Source: Opitutaceae bacterium (GTDB taxonomy: Bacteria > Verrucomicrobiota > Verrucomicrobiia > Opitutales > Opitutaceae). Taken from it: a stretch of DNA of 64,000 nt. The position numbers and the translations under genes are program-made. The stretch's first letter is position 1. Each line of letters opens with the position of its first letter. The notes under the pieces are model-generated. The model made no database searches. It saw only the letters and a program-made list of their open reading frames with translations, and was not told where the DNA came from. Shown here in pieces: positions 46,301-54,704 of the stretch. Location of the stretch: contig JANQRT010000059.1 of NCBI GenBank assembly GCA_028284385.1, forward strand, positions 62,001 through 126,000. Direction: 5' to 3'.

Positions 46301-46778
46301 AGTGATCGACACGATCACAAAAAATGGACAGCCTATTTCGTTGGGCGATGTGAGCCCGCTCGATCTGGTTGGTGGATTGCAAGGCACCAGTTTGTATACA
46401 GGATCTGAAGACGCGGCTTCGCTTTGGACGAAATACAGCTTTACAGAGGGTTTGCTCAACGGATTTGACGCCAGCTTAGGGGCTACCTACACAGGTCCTG
46501 CCGAAACATCGATTCCTATCGGAGGACCAGACCTCGCTTCGAATCTGTTTAGAACGCCTGCTACTCCTGATCGTTGGAAAGTGGATACATCTTTTAAATA
46601 TCGATGGAACCACAACGAACAGCGTTATACCCTCAAGTTAAATGTATTCAATTTGCTAGACGACCAGAAGGGGCAATCCATCGTCACTTACAATGAAAAC
46701 GGTACGCCGATTCGGCGCCGAACGGACGTCTATTATGCTCCACGCGGTTACCGACTTACCTTGTCGGTGAATTTCTAG
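43347..46778 (+). CDS. TonB-dependent outer membrane receptor
   Basis: A 1143-residue TonB-dependent transporter. An N-terminal signal peptide (about 1-40, ending near SASLLGQ) is followed by the TonB-box region NIVTLSPFVVDASGDEGY, which is typical of Opitutae receptors. The plug domain (about 70-210) includes IEVINQDFLEDTG and MEVVRGPNSLLYG. The rest is the 22-strand barrel, ending in RGYRLTLSVNF with a terminal Phe. No SusD partner is present, as usual in this phylum. Its place beside a LacI regulator and secreted carbohydrate-active proteins points to uptake of oligosaccharides from a uronate polymer. Confidence 0.94.
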   Translation: MHASPSHSFRHFLAPRTPFSLVAGAFVFLLSQSASLLGQDAVGENIVTLSPFVVDASGDEGYRATNSTSGTSLNTRIKDLPMSIEVINQDFLEDTGATNFEEALAYSSGVFLDDFTSSDGIGRDGTNTPGANVSDSADRSPSSRGGVGGRFDNVTIIRGFNVPFQNRDGFRYGGLIAQYGTILGGIIDTSNVERMEVVRGPNSLLYGIGVLSGIVNVIPKKPLSAQAQSASIGFGSDGYLRGTWDVTGPISDDFLGGELNYRVAGAFEERDSWTDFRGKELEYFVGQLQYRSEKLNILLEGQYADQKEKGIGAQHIHDNLNAAIDQNFRNEFGEQFNWTKSLGGLPESYRVTGPDTYHFRRENNFMANVDFTPIDNLTISAGMFLTDAVEEEFNVNISTLTNLERAFDLKGVLIQRPNDPNTENPQAILDWIDENVTISPFQGEVDPDDRRNLTDYRFVRYWWDKDPETTSSEQYRLRAVYNFETNFFGESNARHTILVGRHDIKDEADFTLGNERISWQFASKGELADDDPFLARNINDHTPIRYNGEPLGQPGREYRNVEVWFTGHYGLYQGQFLGDKLGVIAGVRHDRYHSRDRLYDRFDEIAEFGPDYDGPALELAPASGVVVNPDNNTFGFFPLPEGVSEYLPNADEAETETTKTIAVNYKLRDDLTIYALRAEGLTPNTGARDGNLEGLQSEKSTSEEIGIKFDLMQGKLSGTLSTYRIERENALWNFEAAPAPARWVGGITDPVNEADFDTGFDPALVADGVPLSYGMDRFYFEEEGVELNKILTFVRNDQGEIIGREFAFPDGLLGIEGQKSDTTNPRNVVYLDYEKLDLPAIDKDGNETGQTWRYYLEQAFADRSRSEADFRDQAGPDNFDPMFYGRTRGTALGNNPSLDNSTGANVTYTDEATGYDLQLIYSATDNWQLIFNYAHTEREATGSFNLVDAVDPDMGANFGTEYDVWVRTFGREAFGLEESDTNGDGVIDTITKNGQPISLGDVSPLDLVGGLQGTSLYTGSEDAASLWTKYSFTEGLLNGFDASLGATYTGPAETSIPIGGPDLASNLFRTPATPDRWKVDTSFKYRWNHNEQRYTLKLNVFNLLDDQKGQSIVTYNENGTPIRRRTDVYYAPRGYRLTLSVNF

Positions 46779-46835
46779 AACTTTTCTCGCAACGGAATCC
46801 CCAAAGCGAAACCACAAAAGTCAAAATAAGCTATA

Positions 46836-48044
46836 ATGAAAAAAATAATACTAACCATCAGTTCGTTCTTCGTTGTCGGTTCGCTTTATGCGGCGTGGGA
46901 CAAGATCGATGATTTGGAAGGCGGTCTGTCCGATGATTGGACTATCTTCCAGGAAGCTGATAACTTCCAGACTGAGCCCAGCACGACGGTGGTCCCCGAC
47001 CCCTTTGGAGCTGGTCAGGGAATGGTGCTCGCCATCAATCCAGGTGTTGCTCTAACCGATAGCTCTCTCAACATGACTGTCGAGCGGCAGCTTCCAGCGA
47101 GCCAACAGATCGTTGATCCCATCACCGAGTCTAAGTTGACTACCCTTTACTTCAAAGTAGGCCGCCCTGCTGTCAGTGGCGCTCCTGGAGAAGTCGATGT
47201 TACCTGGGGAATGGTGGCTGAAAGCGCGCGTAGCGCGGAGACAGGTCTAATGGGCTATGGAAGCTACTCGGTTCTGGGTCGTTACGAAATCGATGGCATC
47301 ATGGATATTCGTGATGGCGGTAGCTACGTTGATCTCGTTGAGGCCGCTCTCGCGACCAATATCTATTATGAGGTCTGGTTCGTTATCGACCATTTCACGA
47401 ACACCTTCTCCCAGTATGTGAAGGGCGGGACTGAATTTACCGAGCCCACTTTGGTTTTCACGGGAGCGACTTATCGCAACCTCACGACCGACAACCTCGA
47501 GCATCTATTGTTCATTACTTCTGCTGGAACGGTTGCCGAAGCTAAGGGTAAAGACGATCTCTACTTCGACGATTTTTATATCGATCTCGAAGGAATGAAT
47601 CTCACCACGCCTTCTTCAAATGGTGGCGGTTCAACCAGTGGCGGCAAGCTTATCAACATCTCTACCCGAGCTAATGTTGGAACGGGCGACGATGTTCTCA
47701 TCGGCGGATTTATCGTAGGTGGAACAGCCAACAAGACGGTCCTTATTCGAGCGGTTGGTTCGGAGCTTACGGATCAAGGCGTTTCAGCTGACGCGGTTCT
47801 CGCGGATCCTCAGATTCAATTGTTTTCCGGCGGAGCGGTGATCGCTACAAATAATGATTGGGATGCTGATGATGCCGCGGCTATTAGCGCTGCTGGAGCT
47901 CAAGTGGCTGGTTTCCAATTAGCGGCAGGCAGCTTGTCGGCAGGTATCTTAATCGAACTCGCTCCTGGAGCTTATGGCGCAATCGTAACCGGAGCCAATG
48001 GAACGACCGGTATCTGCTTGGTTGAAGTCTACGAAGTCGAATAA
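46836..48044 (+). CDS. Secreted protein with lectin-like module and phylum-type C-terminal module
   Basis: A 402-residue exported protein. The signal peptide is residues 1-19 (cleavage near YAA). Residues 21-260 form a beta-rich domain starting WDKIDDLEGGL and containing FQEADNFQTEPS, GAPGEVDVTWG and KGKDDLYFDDFYID; it looks like a LamG/concanavalin-type or carbohydrate-binding jelly roll, but I cannot name a family. Residues about 269-402 are a second module (INISTRANVGTGD, ADPQIQLFSGG, ICLVEVYEVE) that also ends two other proteins here. From Trp21 to the stop it matches the C-terminal part of the next protein over the same number of codons, without visible gaps. A terminator follows the stop. 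Confidence 0.75.
   Translation: MKKIILTISSFFVVGSLYAAWDKIDDLEGGLSDDWTIFQEADNFQTEPSTTVVPDPFGAGQGMVLAINPGVALTDSSLNMTVERQLPASQQIVDPITESKLTTLYFKVGRPAVSGAPGEVDVTWGMVAESARSAETGLMGYGSYSVLGRYEIDGIMDIRDGGSYVDLVEAALATNIYYEVWFVIDHFTNTFSQYVKGGTEFTEPTLVFTGATYRNLTTDNLEHLLFITSAGTVAEAKGKDDLYFDDFYIDLEGMNLTTPSSNGGGSTSGGKLINISTRANVGTGDDVLIGGFIVGGTANKTVLIRAVGSELTDQGVSADAVLADPQIQLFSGGAVIATNNDWDADDAAAISAAGAQVAGFQLAAGSLSAGILIELAPGAYGAIVTGANGTTGICLVEVYEVE
46896..48044 (+). repeat. Duplicated coding unit, copy A
   Basis: These 1149 bases (382 codons plus stop) correspond codon for codon with 49632-50780. The protein copies are mostly identical by eye, with no gap, while the DNA has diverged at many third positions, so the duplication is not recent. 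Confidence 0.85.
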
Positions 48045-48122
48045 TCTCAGTACTCGATGATCGCTAGCGCCAGACGTTGCAGCCGTCCGGCGCCAGCATG
48101 TTATAACGTTGATTACACAACA

Positions 48123-48164
48123 AGCGGAGCAGGCTAATAAGCTGACGCCTGCTCCGCTTTATTG
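48123..48164 (+). terminator. Intrinsic terminator
   Basis: AGCGGAGCAGGC (48123-48134) and GCCTGCTCCGCT (48147-48158) form a perfect 12-bp GC-rich stem with a 12-base loop, followed by TTATTGT. It ends the receptor/secreted-protein transcript and rules out the TTG at 48162 as the start of the next gene. Confidence 0.88.
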
Positions 48165-48185
48165 TCTAAAATCATAGCTCAGTTC

Positions 48186-50780
48186 ATGAAGTCAATCCGT
48201 CAATTTTCCCTCTCTCTCGCCAAATCCGCCCTCTGCCTCAGTTTCTTGATCCCTGCTGGCTACAGCCAAATTGAAGATCCCATTCCCGAGTCGATAGATC
48301 GAGGCAACATCGTCATTCAAATCGAGGAATTCACGCAAATCCCAGCTAGCGCTGGTAGCGCCCCGCTAGCGAGGATCAATCACCTCAAGCCTGCTGGAGA
48401 TGGCAGTGGACGGGTTTTCGTCAACGACTTGAATGGCTTATTGTATTTAGTTTCTAAAGACAATGCTAGCGTCTATCTCGATTTCGGAGCGATGGTCGGC
48501 GATTTGGCCACTTCTCCCGGACTGGGTACCGGCTTCACTTCATTCGCCTTTCATCCCGATTTCGCGGCAAATGGAAAATTCTATACCGCTCACATGGCTC
48601 CATCCGGATCAGGCCCTGCCGATTTCACAGGACCTGTAGTAGAGGCTCCAATTGCCCTTCAAGGAGTTATCCTGGAATGGACGGCTACGAATTCGTCCGC
48701 CGATACTTTTGAGGGGACAAGCCGAGAAGTCTTGCGTATCGATTTAACTCATACGATTCATGGACTGCAGGAAATTTCCTTTAACCCGAATTCCCAAAAT
48801 GGAGATTCGGACTACGGTATGCTTTATATTTGCGTTGGCGATGCTGGAACGACGATCCAGGGCTTTCCGGACAACGCTCATCGACTCGATTCGGTGTTGG
48901 GAACGATTCTTCGGATAGATCCAATGGGGTCGAACAGCGCTAATGGTCAGTATGGAATTCCTGGAGACAATCCTTGGGCTTCGGATGGCGATCCGAACAC
49001 CTTCGGAGAAATCTGGTCTTACGGCTTTCGCAATCCACATCGCATCAGCTGGGATATTGCAGGCGACGGAAAAATGCTTTCCGGCGACATCGGAGAACGG
49101 AATATCGAGGAAGTCAATCTGATCGAGCCCGGTCTGGACTATGGATGGAATTTAAGAGAAGGAACCTTCGTTATCAATCCTGACTTCGACCAGAATCCGC
49201 AGAATGGGACTCGCGATGAGGTTTTCGCTCTGCCCGCCAATGATGAGAGCCTTGGCTTCACGTATCCTGTGGCGCAATACGATCACGACGAGGGACAGGC
49301 GATCGTCAGTGGATACGTTTATCGAGGATCCGCAGCGCCTCTGCTTGACGGCTATTTTCTCTTCGGAGATATTGTTAATGGCCGACTTTTCTCGGTGGAT
49401 GCCGATTCATTGACCCAAGGGACTCAAGCTAGCATTAAGGAATTGACCCTCGAGATAGACGGATCTTCCACGACGCTGCTTAGTCTGGTTTCCGATTCTA
49501 GGGTAGACCTAAGATTTGGATACGACGAGGAGAACGAGTTATATCTAATCGAGAAACGACAAGGCAAAGTTTACAAAATAGCTGGAGCAAAACTAGCTTC
49601 GTCAGGCGGTGGGGAACCGCCAGTGGTTGGTTGGCAGAAAATAGATGATTTGGAGAATGGACTTACGAGCGCTTGGACGATCTTCCAGGAAGAAGGCAAT
49701 TTCCAAGCCGAGCCCAGCGTAACGGTTGTCGACGACCCGCTTGGAGCCGGGCAAGGCAAGGTGCTGGCAGTTAATCCTGGAGTGCCGCTAACGACGAGTA
49801 GTCTCAACATGACTGTCGAGAGAACGCTTTCGGAGAGTCAGCAAATCGTCGATCCCGTTACCGAGTCGCAACTAACCACTTTCTATTTCAAGGTGGGGAG
49901 ACCAACCGTAAGTGGAGCGCCTGGCGAGGTGGATGTCACTTGGGGGCTCGCTGCCGAAAGCGCTCGAAGCGGCGAAACCGGTTTGCATGCTTATGGCAGC
50001 TATTCGGTATTGGGTCGATATGAGGCAAACGGTATAATGGATATTCGCGATGGCGGTAGCTACGTCGATCTGGCAAATGCCGCGCTAAACACCAATGTTT
50101 ATTATGAAGCCTGGTTTGTCGTCGATCATTTCAATAATACCTTTAGCCAATATCTGAAAGGAGGTACTGATTTTCCAGAGCAGACCATGGTGTATTCGGG
50201 AGCTGGTTACCGTAACTTGACTTTTGATAATCTGGAGACGCTATTGATTATCACCTCCGCTGGGACTATCGATGCTGTCAAGGGCAAGGACGATATCTAT
50301 TTCGACGATTTCCATATCGATGTTTCAGGGCAAAATCTTACCACTCCTTTATCATTGGGCGGGGGGCATGCCGAGGGAGGTAAACTTATCAATATTTCCA
50401 CTCGAGCTAAGGTCGGTACGGGCGATAACGTATTGATCGGAGGATTCATTGTTGGTGGAAACGAGAGCGTTACCGTTCTTATCCGAGCGGTAGGTTCAGA
50501 ACTCCTCGATCAGGGAGTGGCTGCCGGAACTTTCCTAGCCGATCCGCAAATACAGTTGTTTTCCGGTGGGCAGGTAATCGCTACTAACGACAATTGGGAC
50601 GCAGATGATGCGGCTGGCGTAATGGCTGCAGGTCAACAGGTGGCTGGATTTCAGCTCGTGGCTGGCAGCTTGTCGGCAGGACTCGTTATTGATCTTGCTC
50701 CCGGGGCCTATGGAGCGATAGTTACGGGAGCGGATGGCGGGACAGGCATCTGTCTTGTCGAGGTCTACGAAGTGGAGTAA
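48186..50780 (+). CDS. Secreted PQQ-type glucose/sorbosone dehydrogenase fused to the duplicated module
   Basis: An 864-residue exported protein. The signal peptide spans about 1-28 (ending AGYSQ). Residues about 40-465 are a GSDH beta-propeller of the soluble aldose dehydrogenase type, with GRVFVNDLNGLLYLV, FTSFAFHPDFAANGKFYTAH, NPHRISWD, GDIGERNIEEVNLIEPG and LDYGWNLREG. Such enzymes oxidise sugars using PQQ. Residues 483-864 repeat the lectin-like unit and C-terminal module of the preceding protein. The ATG at 48186 is chosen because the frame's earlier TTG lies in the terminator tail. It probably belongs to the same polysaccharide locus, but a direct role in uronate use is an inference. 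Confidence 0.85.
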   Translation: MKSIRQFSLSLAKSALCLSFLIPAGYSQIEDPIPESIDRGNIVIQIEEFTQIPASAGSAPLARINHLKPAGDGSGRVFVNDLNGLLYLVSKDNASVYLDFGAMVGDLATSPGLGTGFTSFAFHPDFAANGKFYTAHMAPSGSGPADFTGPVVEAPIALQGVILEWTATNSSADTFEGTSREVLRIDLTHTIHGLQEISFNPNSQNGDSDYGMLYICVGDAGTTIQGFPDNAHRLDSVLGTILRIDPMGSNSANGQYGIPGDNPWASDGDPNTFGEIWSYGFRNPHRISWDIAGDGKMLSGDIGERNIEEVNLIEPGLDYGWNLREGTFVINPDFDQNPQNGTRDEVFALPANDESLGFTYPVAQYDHDEGQAIVSGYVYRGSAAPLLDGYFLFGDIVNGRLFSVDADSLTQGTQASIKELTLEIDGSSTTLLSLVSDSRVDLRFGYDEENELYLIEKRQGKVYKIAGAKLASSGGGEPPVVGWQKIDDLENGLTSAWTIFQEEGNFQAEPSVTVVDDPLGAGQGKVLAVNPGVPLTTSSLNMTVERTLSESQQIVDPVTESQLTTFYFKVGRPTVSGAPGEVDVTWGLAAESARSGETGLHAYGSYSVLGRYEANGIMDIRDGGSYVDLANAALNTNVYYEAWFVVDHFNNTFSQYLKGGTDFPEQTMVYSGAGYRNLTFDNLETLLIITSAGTIDAVKGKDDIYFDDFHIDVSGQNLTTPLSLGGGHAEGGKLINISTRAKVGTGDNVLIGGFIVGGNESVTVLIRAVGSELLDQGVAAGTFLADPQIQLFSGGQVIATNDNWDADDAAGVMAAGQQVAGFQLVAGSLSAGLVIDLAPGAYGAIVTGADGGTGICLVEVYEVE
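49632..50780 (+). repeat. Duplicated coding unit, copy B
   Basis: Second copy of the 382-residue unit of 46896-48044, fused here behind a sugar dehydrogenase propeller. It begins at Trp in GWQKIDDLENG and ends at the same EVYEVE-stop. Length is identical to copy A. Confidence 0.85.
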
Positions 50781-50809
50781 TTGAATCTAGCGGGCAATTT
50801 CACCAGGAA

Positions 50810-52585
50810 ATGGATACAGCACCAGACAAATTCGTAACCGCATACGATTACACCGTCGTGGGATTCTATTTCGTATTCATGGTGGTGATAGGCTTCGTCT
50901 TCCGCTCCTTCGTCAACAACACCAGCGACTACTTCCGTGGCGGTGGAAAGATGAAGTGGTGGATGGCGGGTAGCTCGGCCTTCATGGTTCAGTTTAGCGC
51001 CTGGACTTTTACGGGAGCGGCTAGCAAGGCTTATAGCGATGGAACGCTGATCTTCGTAATCTTCTTCGCCAACGCCTTGGGCTTCCTGGCGAACTACCTA
51101 TACTTCGCGGGCAAGTTTAGGCAGCTCAGAGTGATCACTCCGGTCCAAGCCATGCGGGAGCGATTTGGCAAAACTGCCGAACAGGTGTTCACCTGGCTTC
51201 AGCTTCCCATCGGGACGCTTTACGCCGGCATTTGGCTGAATGGCTTAGGCGTGTTCTTCTCAGCAGTATTCGGATTCGATATCGAAACGACGATCTGGGC
51301 AACCGGTCTGGTAGTGCTCGCCCTATCCGTTACGGGAGGAAGTTGGGCCGTAGTGGCCAGCGACTTCATGCAAGTGCTGGTCCTGATGCCGATCTCGATT
51401 GTCGCTGCCGCATTTTCATTGCGTGAAGTGGGCGGTATCGGGCAGCTGGTAGAACAGTTCCCCAGCGATCGTCTGTTCGGAGGGGATACGGTCTATCCTG
51501 CTCTTATTTGGATCTGGGTGATCGTGATTGTCATCAAGCAATTCGCTTCGACCAACAATATGATGGATGCCTCGCGCTACTTGTGCGCGAAGGATACGAA
51601 ACATGCGCGGAAGGCGGCTCTGTTGGCCGCATCGCTCTTCGTAATCGGTCCACTCGTCTGGTTTATTCCGCCCATGACCTCGGCCATTCTGATTCCCGAT
51701 ATCGGGGCGATGTTTCCTCAGCTCAAGAATGGGTCCGAGGCCGCTTACGTTGCCATGTGTATCCAAGTTTTGCCTGCAGGCATGCTCGGCTTGCTGATGT
51801 CGGGGATCTTCGCCGCGACCATGTCTTCTATGGATAGCGGTTTGAATCGAAATGCGGGCATCTTCATAAAAAATTTCTATCATAGTGCACTCAGGCCGCA
51901 TGCTTCCGATAAGGAGCTTCTCTTTGCCGGAAAAATCGCTTCCACCGTATTCGGAATCCTGATAATTTTGGCTGGGATAAAATTTAGCCAGCTGAAGGAC
52001 ATTGGACTTTTCGACCTTATGCTGCAGTTCGGAGCTCTGGTGGCGATTCCGACACAGGTTCCGCTTATCTGGGGGATCATCGTTAAGAAGACGCCTGATT
52101 GGGCTTGCTGGGTCACGATCGTTCTCGGCCTATGCGTCTCTTTTCTAGTCAAGAAATTCATCACGCCCGAATTCATTCAGACCACCTTGAACCTAGCTGA
52201 GGACTTCTCGCGCCGGGAAGCGGCCGACCTGACAACGATTCTCGGCGTTGTTATCAATCTGGCTTTTGGCTCCGCGTTTTTCCTTTCTACAACCAGATTC
52301 TACAAAGAGCCTACCGGATCTCGTTCCACGGAGATAAACGAGTTGTTCCGAAAATTGGATACGGAAGTCGTATCTGAGGAAAAGCCCAGCGCCTTGGACC
52401 AGTCTCAGGGAAAGGCTCTCGGATTGCTCTCTGCCATTTACGGAGGTTTTATTTTTCTCTTGATGGCTTTACCCAATCCCCCGAGCGGCCGTTTAGCCTT
52501 CGCGTTCTGCGGCGGATCTCTCCTGGCGATTGGCTGGGGGCTGTGGCAGGCGGCAAACAAGGAGGGAAAGCATGCTTCAAGTTAA
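50810..52585 (+). CDS. Sodium/solute symporter (SSS family)
   Basis: A 591-residue inner membrane transporter with about 14 hydrophobic segments. Family features are the N-terminal NTSDYFRGGGKMKWWMAG, the sodium-site region FSAWTFTGAASKAY and the SSS signature region ATMSSMDSGLNRNAGIF (about 340). It carries a large cytosolic loop near 500-530 (EINELFRKLDTEVVSEE). In alginate and uronate loci SSS proteins import DEH or oligouronates. It starts 29 bases after the dehydrogenase gene; its end overlaps the next gene by 14 bases. Confidence 0.92.
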   Translation: MDTAPDKFVTAYDYTVVGFYFVFMVVIGFVFRSFVNNTSDYFRGGGKMKWWMAGSSAFMVQFSAWTFTGAASKAYSDGTLIFVIFFANALGFLANYLYFAGKFRQLRVITPVQAMRERFGKTAEQVFTWLQLPIGTLYAGIWLNGLGVFFSAVFGFDIETTIWATGLVVLALSVTGGSWAVVASDFMQVLVLMPISIVAAAFSLREVGGIGQLVEQFPSDRLFGGDTVYPALIWIWVIVIVIKQFASTNNMMDASRYLCAKDTKHARKAALLAASLFVIGPLVWFIPPMTSAILIPDIGAMFPQLKNGSEAAYVAMCIQVLPAGMLGLLMSGIFAATMSSMDSGLNRNAGIFIKNFYHSALRPHASDKELLFAGKIASTVFGILIILAGIKFSQLKDIGLFDLMLQFGALVAIPTQVPLIWGIIVKKTPDWACWVTIVLGLCVSFLVKKFITPEFIQTTLNLAEDFSRREAADLTTILGVVINLAFGSAFFLSTTRFYKEPTGSRSTEINELFRKLDTEVVSEEKPSALDQSQGKALGLLSAIYGGFIFLLMALPNPPSGRLAFAFCGGSLLAIGWGLWQAANKEGKHASS

Positions 52586-53645
52586 GAGTGGCATCTTGAA
52601 ATTCGCTCCCAACCGAGTTTGGCGAACGTATTTAGGTGGACGCGTTCTTGATCAGATCGAAGGCCGGGAGAATCCTCAAGATGGGCATTATCCTGAAGAC
52701 TGGATTGGTTCGGTGGTTGAGGCTCGCAATCCGGGAGAACGACCGAAAAGAGAAGGACTTGCCAGAATTGATGGCGAGGACGGGATCGTATTTAGAGATC
52801 TGTTACAAAATGAGAGTCAAAGACTTTTGGGAAGCGCTGACGATTTTGAGGAAATTCTGGAGCGGTTGCCATTAGTGAAATATCTGGATAGCTCTACGCG
52901 TTTGCATTTCCAGGTCCACCCGACTAGCGAATTCGCTCGTGAGCGACTCAATGCTCCCACCGGTAAAACGGAAGCCTACGTCATTCTGAAAATACGAGAG
53001 GATATTGAAAATCCTTTCATTTACGCTGGCTTCCAGCGTCCGCCATCGCGTGCCCAGCTTAAGGACTGGATTCGGGAACAGGACATTCAGGCCATTGAGA
53101 ATTGCTTTGATCCGATTCCGGTAGAAGAAGGCGATGTGTTTTTCATTCCTGGAGGCCAGCCTCATGCCCTAGGGCCTGGAATTCTCCTCTTGGAAATCAT
53201 GGAGCCCTCGGATTTAGCCGTGCGATTCGAATTCGAGCGTGACGGATTCGAGATTCCCGAACAGGCGCGATTTATGGGGCGCGATCTGGAAACCGCTTTG
53301 GATGTATTCAATCTAGATCCGGTCAGTCCTGAACGCTTTAGATGCACTCCTAGACGGATTGAAGAAGAAGATTCGAATTCTGTGGATGAACTTATTGGAT
53401 ACGATCTTACATCGTGCTTTGCCGTACGAAGACGTTATGTGAAAGGGTCTATGGAAAATCGAATGTCTGACTCCCATTTTACAATAGTAGAAAGCGGATC
53501 GGGAAAAATTTGTACCGAGAATGGAAATACAAATCTGGCTTGTTGGGATAGATTGTTTTGTTCATCGGGAATCGAGAGGATCGCATTTGAGTCCGATGGA
53601 GGAATGACGCTTCTGGAATGCTATCCAAGGGAGAAACTGAATTGA
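52572..53645 (+). CDS. Mannose-6-phosphate isomerase-like cupin protein
   Basis: A 357-residue protein of the type I phosphomannose isomerase family. The zinc-type motif LHFQVHPTSEFAR (about 111-123) and the family block EGDVFFIPGGQPHALGPGILLLEI (cited as FFIPGGQPHALGPG, about 192) are present. AAGGAGG is six bases ahead of ATG 52572, whereas the open frame back to 52530 would run inside the symporter gene. It could isomerise mannose-6-phosphate or a related sugar; in this operon it may act on a hexose released from the glycan. Confidence 0.82.
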   Translation: MLQVKSGILKFAPNRVWRTYLGGRVLDQIEGRENPQDGHYPEDWIGSVVEARNPGERPKREGLARIDGEDGIVFRDLLQNESQRLLGSADDFEEILERLPLVKYLDSSTRLHFQVHPTSEFARERLNAPTGKTEAYVILKIREDIENPFIYAGFQRPPSRAQLKDWIREQDIQAIENCFDPIPVEEGDVFFIPGGQPHALGPGILLLEIMEPSDLAVRFEFERDGFEIPEQARFMGRDLETALDVFNLDPVSPERFRCTPRRIEEEDSNSVDELIGYDLTSCFAVRRRYVKGSMENRMSDSHFTIVESGSGKICTENGNTNLACWDRLFCSSGIERIAFESDGGMTLLECYPREKLN

Positions 53646-53663
53646 TCCATCAAAGAGAAAAAG

Positions 53664-54671
53664 ATGAAGGAAAATATTATCTGCTTAAACGAGGTTGAGG
53701 CTGAGACCTTCCTCCCGAATGACCTGCTCGATAAGGTGAAGGAACTTCTAGGCTCGCATCGGTGTGTCAATCCGGAGGAGCTTGATGGCGAAGCCGAGTG
53801 GCAAGAGATTTTGCGGAAATGCAACCCCGAAATCCTCGTGGCTGCCTGGGCTACGCCTACGCTTCCTGCCGATCTGCCTCAACTGGCTCCAAATTTTAGA
53901 TACGTTTGCTATTTGCCTGGCTCCGTACGCAACTTGATACCTCGATCTATCCTGGAGAGTGGAATTCATGTTACGAACTGGAGCGGATCGGTGAGTCGAA
54001 CCGTAGCGGAATGCGCGATACTGCTCACTCTTTGCTGCATGCGCCGCGTTCGCTATTGGACGGAGGAGATGCATCTCAAAGGAGGATGGAAAACGTCGGA
54101 AACGGTAACTCAGTCCCTATTCGAGAGGCGCGTTGGCATTCATGGATTCGGTTTGATCGCTCAGGAAACGGCAAAACTGCTTCAGCCCTTTACGCCGCAT
54201 ATTTCCGCTTTTTCTCCAAGCGTTCCAGAGGAAATTTTCCGGAAGCTGGGGGTGAGTCGATGCGATTCGCTTGAGCGACTTTTTTCCGAAAGCGACGTGA
54301 TTATCGAGTTGGCTGCTTTGACGGAGCATAACCAGAAAATCATTACAGAAGCATTACTCAGATCGCTTCCGGATGGAGCCGCTTTCGTCAACGTTGGCCG
54401 TGGAGCCGTGGTTGACGAGGAAGCTCTGGCAAGAGTGGCGGCAGAAAAGGATCTGCAGGTAGCGCTAGACGTGTATGGAGTCGAGCCTCTGCCGAAAGAC
54501 TCGCCATTCCGAGGAATGCCAAACGTCATGCTTTTGCCTCACCTAGCTGGACCTACGACTGATCGTCGCCAAGACGCTGGGTCCCATGCCTTGGAAAACC
54601 TGCGTCGCTATTTGCAAGGGGAACCGCTTTTGGACGAATTGACCGTTGGAATGTATGACCGGGCATCCTGA
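53664..54671 (+). CDS. D-isomer 2-hydroxyacid dehydrogenase
   Basis: A 335-residue NAD-dependent dehydrogenase. The C-terminal half has VGIHGFGLIAQETAKLLQ, where the usual GxGxxG ends in Ala instead of Gly, then FVNVGRGAVVDEEAL (with catalytic Arg/Gly region), ALDVYGVEPLP (Glu) and LLPHLAGPT (His). The R-E-H catalytic set is in place. Such enzymes reduce 2-keto acids; in this operon the substrate may be a keto-acid from uronate breakdown, which is inference. It lies 18 bases after the isomerase-like gene. Confidence 0.87.
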   Translation: MKENIICLNEVEAETFLPNDLLDKVKELLGSHRCVNPEELDGEAEWQEILRKCNPEILVAAWATPTLPADLPQLAPNFRYVCYLPGSVRNLIPRSILESGIHVTNWSGSVSRTVAECAILLTLCCMRRVRYWTEEMHLKGGWKTSETVTQSLFERRVGIHGFGLIAQETAKLLQPFTPHISAFSPSVPEEIFRKLGVSRCDSLERLFSESDVIIELAALTEHNQKIITEALLRSLPDGAAFVNVGRGAVVDEEALARVAAEKDLQVALDVYGVEPLPKDSPFRGMPNVMLLPHLAGPTTDRRQDAGSHALENLRRYLQGEPLLDELTVGMYDRAS

Positions 54672-54704
54672 AGCTCCGATTGATAATCTGATGTTCTTCG
54701 AAAA

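Noticed and set aside
48162..48185. TTG start for the sugar dehydrogenase at 48162
   Set aside because: It lies at the end of an intrinsic terminator; the ATG at 48186 gives a normal signal peptide.
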